A stretch of 64,000 bases of DNA from Pseudisothecium myosuroides. Taxonomy: Eukaryota > Streptophyta > Bryopsida > Hypnales > Lembophyllaceae. The notes beneath the pieces were generated by a model. It did no database searches, was not told the origin of the DNA, and worked only from the letters and a program-made list of their open reading frames with translations. The stretch covers positions 22,940,001 through 23,004,000 of the forward strand of contig OX637296.1 of the NCBI GenBank assembly GCA_951799445.1, in the 5' to 3' direction. Position numbers and translations under genes: made by a program. This document shows positions 57,066 to 64,000 of this stretch, in pieces. Position 1 is the first letter of the stretch; the number at the start of each line of letters is the position of its first letter.

Positions 57066-60018
57066 CTAGCGCAGCCCCGGTATCAATGTTTGTGGCGAAT
57101 TGAAGAACTTCTCCAGCTGTTTGACAATGTCGGGACTGAGGTTGAACGCCTTCTCCAGAATCTGCTCCAGGATTCCGACGCCGAAGGTGGCCTTGCCCAC
57201 GTCGGAGCGTCCGGGGTTCTGGCTGTTGAGGGCGAGGGCGGCGGTGGCGACTGTTTTGCCTGTATTGAACTGGAAGTGCAGGAGGCCGCGAGGGAAGACC
57301 GTGATGTCGCCCTTTTGCAAAGTGGTAGCCCAGAGCTTGTTACTGGTGTCCACGAAGCCAACGAAGAGCTCGCCTTCCTGGACGGACAGGATCTCAGTCG
57401 CGCGCTGGTGCCAGTGGGGGACGTTCAAGCCGCCGGGGGCGAAGTCTAGACGGGCCCACGCGATCCCCTGCATCCTCCCCAAGCAACATGTATCCGATCG
57501 TCAATTTCGTTAAATTGGCGATATCTCCACAAAGCCAAAATTGTGAGACAAATAGTCTTCACAAAGGTCTTTCAGGCCACAAAGACTAGGAGAGGCATAG
57601 ATTTTGGTTTCAGGCCGCGCGGCCCAAAGTATTGGATCATCGCCAATTTAAAATCCGGTTAACATCGATCGTCAATTTCGAGAAATTAGCGTGAATCCTG
57701 CAAATTTTGAAGTTAATATTGGGGACATAAATCTACCCAAAGCTCCAAAAACTAGGACTGGTGTAGATTAACGCTTCAGGACGCGCTCAATTTCTGAAAG
57801 GTTCCAAAGTAGTGGAATACCGCCAATTGAACCAACGATCGAAATTGACGGTAAGTGTTACACCATAATTTGTACGAATGTTAATCAGAAGCGTTGGATT
57901 CACAGGAATTGAAAAAACCAAGTCGGTATGAGCAAATTTTGAAGGAATCAGCGAGACTGGACTATGGAAGCTGGCTAGAGTCACCGGAGGCGTGAGATCG
58001 TCAGTTTTGTTACATTAGTGTGGAAAATTGGGACCCCGGGTACGCAACTAATGTATTATACACAGGGGTCATCGGCATTAAAACAGCTCAGAGGACGGCT
58101 TTTGTAAAAATTATATCAAATTAAAAAGACCAAAAAGTTGGGTGAAGACCAAATTAAAAGAGAATTAAATGTAGAAAATGTTGAAATGCATGCATATGAG
58201 AAAAAAACTGACAATATATATGAAGAATTGAAACATTTGTGCATAGTTTTAAAAAATCTTTACAAGAAGTTCCCTCCAATTAAAATTAAAATTTTATTAA
58301 AAAGCCCCCAAAGTTGGGTAGCTTGTCCCATGATACATGTATTAAAAAAACTCATATAATTAGTTTTTTAATGCTATTATTGTACCCAAAGAAATATGAT
58401 TTCATATACATAATTACGTTTTTGGATTCCTTGTTAAAAGGGCTACAAGAATTTTCTACATTAAAACAAATTATATCCTTTGAAATTAGACTAAAATGCA
58501 TTATAAGTGATTATAATGAGGGCCATATAATATGGGAGTTGCGTACCCGGGATTGGGACATCCGTCTCCGCAAAGCTTTGAAAATTTAGGCTGGTATTGG
58601 TTTAGTGGCATAGTTATGGGATCAATTTCGGCCAACATAAACTGAATTGACGTTTCGATCGGTGGACTGAATTGATCTATAATGTTGAGATTTGTACTTT
58701 TTGTTGGTTTAGGGTCACAAAGAGCCCGAGAGGGTAAGATTTATAATGGGTTGTAACGTAAGAAACCCTATTATTTATGACGAGGATAATCCTTTCTGAG
58801 CTATGTTTTTGTAAATTGTGATTAGCTAATGAGGTAGAGTGATAGAAATCATAGAATTGGCTTGAAACTTGAAAGTTGCATTATCATGTGTAAAAAATAT
58901 AGTCAGATGCTAAATTTAGAATACTCTGGGTATTAGAAAAAATACGTGTGTTTTAACAATTTCTTTAGCTTTGAAAAAGAAAAAGGAGAGTCACTTAGTT
59001 TTTTACCCAAGTGAGTGAAGGGCTGAAGGGCTGGGACGCTAAACGAATGAACGAATAAAAGCAATAATTTAGAGCACTCTCACTGGCTAAAAGTTTAGAA
59101 AATGGTCCCAGCTTGATCAATGAGAGTGCTCCGAAATTTGATTTTGTTGGCTTGGCCGACCCCAAGTGTAAAGCGCCTCTCATCAATGACGTACACAAAA
59201 ATCAAAACTCTAATTCCTGGGTTCTTTCCTTCTTCAGAATGTGTCATTTTCATTTGTTACGGGCATCTTAAATTCTCCGACGTAGACGTACAATTAATTC
59301 TAGCCTTAGCCCTTCAGACTCGTCAATATCGTTAAACCTGAGAAACATTTACAGTCACCTACATATTGCAGCAAGTACTAGAGAAAAGAATCCAAGCACT
59401 GAATCAAAAGTCCCATACGAGAATCCAACTAATTATGATATTCTCCCTGGAACGTCAATTTCGTTAAATTGGCGATATTCCACAAACCAAAACTTGTGAC
59501 ATATATCTTCACAATGGTCTAATTTCAGGCCATAAAGTAGGACTGGTATAGATTTTGGTTTCAGGCCGCGCGACCTGAACCGCGCCAAAGCAATGAAATG
59601 TCGCCAGTTTATCGATATTGACGTTCTGTGCTCTACAGTTCTCTATGATCGACACAGACTGGTACGTAGTAGCAAGTAAATATTATCGTGTAACATGAGA
59701 TCGAAAACGGACTTAACAACATGAATCATACTATACCTGGGTGTTGATTCCTGGGAACTGCGTAATGAAAGCTGTCTGCAGGGGCGCACCAAAGGAGGTG
59801 TTCAAGTTGCCCTGGTTCCTTAGCCCCCGAAACGTGAAATCCTCCGGTGTCACTTTCGCTGGGTCCTTGCAAGGGAAGCCGTTCAGGAAAATCTTGTTGG
59901 ACTCATCAGCCACACAGAAGTCCTGCAACGGGTCGGGGTCATTGCCATGGACCACACGCACAATGGCCAAGAGCGCCACTGTCAACACCACAACTACCCC
60001 AAATTTCCCCATCGCCAT
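57066..60018 (-). CDS. Germin-like protein (cupin), two exons, copy 2
   Basis: Exon 1 is 60018-59737 (94 codons, donor CAG|GTATAG). Exon 2 is 57467-57066 (acceptor TGCAG|GGG, stop TAG). The product is 227 residues with a signal peptide, Cys35/Cys50 and the manganese ligands His112, His114, Glu119 and His158, all as in copy 1. Exon 1 differs at 8 of 94 residues. N55K removes one glycosylation sequon, and S73N replaces N71-L-S by N73-T-S. The C-terminus after FFNSP is unrelated to copy 1 because of an indel. The intron is longer (2269 bp) because it holds the 517 bp hAT-like insertion besides the shared small repeats. It appears intact and likely functional. Confidence 0.93.
57498..57851. repeat. 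Two adjacent GTCAATTTCG-family elements in copy 2 intron
   Basis: About 57498-57660 and 57666-57851, counterparts of 926-1078 and 1097-1284. The first has a GGCCGCGCGGCC core. Confidence 0.75.
58035..58551. mobile_element. hAT-like miniature element, 517 bp
   Basis: Perfect 15 bp terminal inverted repeats (CCCGGGTACGCAACT) and an 8 bp target duplication ATTGGGAC (58027-58034, 58552-58559). The unoccupied site AAAATTGGGACATCCG is intact in copy 1 near 1443-1458. An 8 bp duplication is typical of hAT elements, but the tips are not the usual hAT CAGGG-type, so the superfamily is tentative. No coding capacity. Confidence 0.92.
59451..59625. repeat. Best-preserved GTCAATTTCG-family element, 175 bp
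   Basis: It starts AACGTCAATTTCGTTAAATT and ends with TTTATCGATATTGACGTT, an inverted repeat of about 32 bp with mismatches. The centre holds CAGGCCGCGCGACCTG. It lies in the germin intron near exon 1. Confidence 0.8.
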
Positions 60019-60171
60019 CGATCGTCAATATATCAGTCGCAACTCTGTTCGATCTAGATAGGCAGGTGCTAGTAAGGCTCTTTCCGAGATTGCTAAGTAG
60101 ACTCGAGGGTAGACTACTAGTCGTAGTATGCGATGGGGACTCATGGATGAATTGAAGCGGAGCTGGCCTCA

Positions 60172-60179
60172 TATTTATA
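60172..60179 (-). promoter_or_regulatory. TATA box of germin-like gene, copy 2
   Basis: TATAAATA on the minus strand, about 155 bp upstream of the ATG at 60018, in sequence conserved with copy 1. Confidence 0.6.
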
Positions 60180-60794
60180 TGGTGGAGTGTTCGATCGATC
60201 ACGGGTTCGACCGGGTTCCTGAGAGCATGGGAACGAAGTTAATTGCAACTAGCTAACTGCCCGGATAGACAGGACGGTCAGATCGAGGCCAGCTTTCCAT
60301 GTTTCCGTACGGATTCTCAATTAGAATACGCAACGTGAGTATGTGACACGTACACTTCGACATTGAATTGATATATCATGATCTTAATAGGCTTCACGAT
60401 CCGCTTTGAACTGCCGCTAATTAATTTGTATTGGCTTGGCTTGGAGCATACATTACTCAAACCGGGATCGGGCATTATATTGCGCGCACGCAGAGCCATA
60501 GAAGGTTATATTGCGCGCATGCATCGATTGTGTGGTTGGCCTGGCTGTTGCCTGACTCAATCGTCAATTTCGTGAAGTTGCCGGGATCCATGAATTTGGC
60601 CTGAAATGTAGATTTTCTGACAGTTAGTTTTTAGAGTTTTGGAGTACATCGAGCTAGATTCATGAATGTGTGGTGCCCAGTATCGCGCCTATACTCAGCC
60701 GGTATTTCAGTGTTAAGCTTCCGAGGGTTTTAGTTTTAGTTTTTAAACTATTGAATCATGTATATATGTTTTTGAAACATATGGTGTCAGAGTA

Positions 60795-61025
60795 CAGTAG
60801 AACCTCTCTTAGTGCATAATTTGTTAGTGCATAATATGCACTAAGAAAGATTGTACTTTGAAGCCTTTATTGTTGAACAGTGGTTGGAGACCTTGTAGTT
60901 AGAAGCCATGTGGTTGGAGGCCCTAGTTAGAAGCCACGTTAGGCAGTGAACATTACTACATTCTAAATGCATAAACCTCTTTTAGTGCATAGTCCCAACA
61001 CTATGCACTAAGAGAGGTTCTACTG
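60795..61025. mobile_element. Pogo/Emigrant-like miniature element, 231 bp
   Basis: Perfect terminal inverted repeats of about 24 bp (starting CAGTAGAACCTCTCTTAGTG) and a TA duplication (60793-60794, 61026-61027). The empty TA site is at 3763-3764 in copy 1. It is a relative of 9565-9761. Confidence 0.92.
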
Positions 61026-61627
61026 TACATGTTAAAGCATCTGCTAGGTACCCACTCAGCTTTGCATTAATCGCTGTGAAGAAAGGTTCCGTGAGTGTCA
61101 TCTTCGGGATCCTTCGACGTCAGTTTGAATTGACCTCTTGGAAGTGAATGACGTATATGGGGGGCGGTGGGGACTTCTGGATATAGGAAGCCTCAGTCGT
61201 ATTCTTAAAATGGCGGATTCAGTGCAGCTGTGCAGGTTACCCTACTGAAATCTCGAAGAGAACTTCCGGCCACTTGTCTATTTCATGTAGGAGAATTGGA
61301 AATTCACTAATTAAATTGAAATTTCCTTGTCATTTCTAATCAAATTAATTAATTCAATCAGTGAACATGTTTCAGTAGTGAGGCAAAAATTCAATTAACT
61401 TTGGATGAATGTAGTTCAATTAGTGTGACCAAGTCGATGGAATTTACATGAAAATTTGATGAAAGGTGCATCAAATGTGGATAAATGTTGGATGACATGG
61501 TATGAAAATAGCATAAACTACATTGTATTGGTTTTAACGTATTCTCTTATATTCTAGCTCGGGAAAACACTGTGAACCACAAATTTTCACGATTTCAAAA
61601 TTAGTGCGATTTAGTGATATTACTGAT

Positions 61628-61858
61628 TTCCTAAGTGGCCCAAGAACTACTGGTTAATTTAGCTTGAGCCGGAGCTTGAGTAGTCCGGCCGTACTTACAC
61701 GACACTTCAAAGCCCTAATATTCAGAGCTCTGGCACGTAAAACGTCGCAATGTCGACGCTCTGACGTCCGCGCCATTTTAACGACTAGCTTTGCATGACC
61801 ATTTGCATAATTTCAGCATGGTGTGGTTTAGTTGTACTTTGAACTTCAATTCGTCGAT
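61628..61858. other. Segment present in copy 2 only
   Basis: About 230 bp between ATTACTGAT and GATCATCATGAATG with no counterpart at about 4343 in copy 1. It has no inverted ends or target duplication. An internal inverted repeat (CTTGAGCCGGAGCTTGAG region) and GC-rich sequence suggest older DNA lost from copy 1 or a capture. Confidence 0.6.
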
Positions 61859-63099
61859 CATCATGAATGATATTTTCATACGATTGCTCAATTCAGGGAT
61901 CGATCGACAACGAAGAAGATGAAACACTGAGACTTGTTCGAGATTAATGCATGCATGATCGAGTAGTCCACGCATATACCTAGCTAATGATTAGAACCTT
62001 ATGAATCATCAATTAATGATTAGTTTCATTGAAGTCAAAAACAAGTTCGACTCCAGACTCTTCAGTTTCGTGTAATTCTAAGATGAGGTTCATTATTAAA
62101 CTCAGATAGTTTTAAATTAAAGCAGCAGTACTGGAGATCCAGAAGCCGGGAATCGTGAGTAGGGTACTTCCACTTCAGGTGCACGGGTCGAAAGTTGCAT
62201 TTATTCCGCGGAACTTATCTCTCCGAACATCAATGAGACGATCGAGCAAGTACCCATCTGATGCAAGTACATCTGATGCTGCACTGATGCGACACGTACG
62301 GACACTTCTATTACATTACATTAACAAAACTCCACTTTTCTCAACACCACGCAAGGCTGATTGTGCATTCATTCAAACCACGTTTTGACCTACTATGGAA
62401 TTGGAACACATCCTTGGCAGCAAGCTAAGGTCGTGACAACTTCGTCAAATATGTTCGTTCCTCGATTTACTGCTAGAGTGGCCACATCGCAGTCACCACT
62501 TGTGCACGTCACTCCGAGGTACTAGTCTAACATCGATCATTATTATTATTAATTTGTCGACATGTGAAGTTCCGATCATGCAATGTCAGAGGCTTCGATC
62601 TTGCTCGTGGTCCGGACTGATCGAAGTCCACGGAATCGACATCACAGCAAGGATTTGGAGTTGAAAAATTGCTACAAGTACTTCGAGAATCGCTGAAACT
62701 AGTTCAAGAAGCAGTTTTAGTTTTAAAAATTGCGGACACCAGGGATCTGGATAAGAATGGCGTCATGGCCTGTTCTGCTCCACGCTCTCTTAATGGAGGC
62801 TCATAACTGGTACAGCCAAACGTAATTAATCCGACTGTTTAATTAAAACAGAGCATTGCGATGGTCCCTGCGGATGTTGACGCAATGTGATTTCTGCCCA
62901 GTGCTCTGAGTGTCAAAGTGAAGAAATTCAACATCACAACATCACAACACTGTTAGTAACGTACCGGGATTGGCAATTCTGTGAAGCAAAGATAATCGTT
63001 CTCCCCTTTGACAGTACGAAAGGTATAGATTAATTTCAATTAGCACAATTAGTCAAAAGCTTGCCATTTGAACCGAAAATTAGATATCTTGGCAGTTTA

Positions 63100-63890
63100 A
63101 TTGAGGTAAAGTTAATTTCGTTGAAGTGGCGAGATTGCAGCGCAAAAAATTGTGATACGAATGTACATGAAGGTCTAAATTCTAGGATAGGTATGGATTT
63201 ATGTTTCGAAACACACATTCTGAAAGGTGCCAAAGTATTGAATGCCATTTTTGTTAAATTGTCAATATTCCAAAAGCCAAACTTGTGAGTTGTGACACAT
63301 ATCTTCACACTAAAAGGTCTAAACTTAGGCCACACATTGGGATTGGTGTAGATTTTGATTTCAGGCCCAAACCACGCTGGCCAGAGTAATTAAATATGGT
63401 CAATTTTACAAAATTGACAATAAATGAATTGCTTTACTTTTGTGGAAACCAAGTACAAGATCCAATTCCTTAAATTGACAATATTCTACAAACCAAAATT
63501 GTGACATATGTCTTTTCAAAGGTCTCATTTCAAGTCAAAAACTAAGACAAGTATATATTTTGGTTAGACGTCAAAGTAATGGACTGTTGTCAACTTAACA
63601 AAATGGACATTGTACATGGAAGTGATGGAACAACAATTTTGTTAAATTGATAGCATTCCATTACTTTAGGTATGTTTGCACTTGAATGGTGTTAAAGAGT
63701 GTTGTTAGTGAAGGTCTTAGGAACAAATTTAGACCTACTTCTAGACCGGATTCACATTGCAAACGTCACCTTTAAGAACACCTCTTCTGAAATATAAATC
63801 CATACCAATCCTAGATGTTACACCTTTGTTTACATATATGTCACAATTTTTTTGGCGCTGGATTCACGCCGCTTTAACGAAATTGACGTT
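63100..63890. repeat. GTCAATTTCG-family cluster, copy 2
   Basis: Counterpart of 5940-6745, with the same order of elements and the same terminal TTTAACGAAATTGACGTT at 63873-63890. Confidence 0.7.
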
Positions 63891-64000
63891 ATTCAAGGTA
63901 CTAGTTGCAAGTGCAGTCCGACATGCGCACGGCAAGTCTTAAGTTCATTATTATTAATGTGTCCTTAGGGCCGAGTCGCTGCAGCAAGTTGGCGGTGTTG

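Larger units (their letters stand above)
55816..64000. repeat. Duplicated block, copy 2
   Basis: It aligns with 1-6850, starting at GAAACATGGATACAA, and runs to the window end. Differences from copy 1 are three transposon insertions, a segment of about 230 bp at 61628-61858 absent from copy 1, loss of about 380 bp near 62790, a 15 bp duplication near 62265 and scattered substitutions. Confidence 0.93.

Overview
The window looks like nuclear DNA of a land plant. It holds spliced germin-like protein genes, a plant-type Copia remnant, a decayed Helitron, CACTA elements and many small inverted-repeat elements in AT-rich sequence. The deep repeat content and the germin sequences would suit a bryophyte or another early-diverging land plant, but that is a low-confidence guess. 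There are no prokaryotic operons and no tRNA or rRNA gene that I could recognise.

Layout. Positions 1 to about 6850 and about 55816-64000 are two direct copies of one block. Each copy carries a two-exon germin-like protein gene on the minus strand with a TATA box, and a cluster of about 160-190 bp inverted-repeat elements in the intron and flanks. Copy 2 has three clean transposon insertions whose empty sites survive in copy 1: an 844 bp element flanked by CTAG, a 517 bp hAT-like element and a 231 bp pogo/Emigrant-like element.

Positions 6.85-47 kb are mostly transposable-element debris. (i) A family with ends CCCCTAAAG...CTTTAGGGG is always flanked by TTAA, as in piggyBac elements, with about seven copies. 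(ii) A 3.4 kb Copia remnant at 12972-16364 has 224 bp LTRs and a GTTTG target duplication. (iii) A 4.9 kb unclassified element at 25583-30484 sits inside one TTAA element. (iv) A nest at 33.6-45.75 kb holds a CACTA inside an older CACTA, followed by a Helitron with a Rep-helicase pseudogene at 41276-45325. There are also several tandem repeats and foldback sequences.

Scattered exon-like islands lie on the plus strand at 21.4, 31.7, 32.6, 46.2, 47.1 and 47.3 kb. They have good splice acceptors and may be remnants of an unrecognised gene whose introns filled with transposons.

Positions 47.5-55 kb are less AT-rich and gene-like: a minus-strand 5'UTR and head region (49.57 kb downwards), plus-strand open segments I cannot name, and one clear 280-codon gene (53934-54776). 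Its last third is an unusual Cys/His-rich array with 21 Cys and 9 His in 70 residues. It is the most novel-looking protein in the window.
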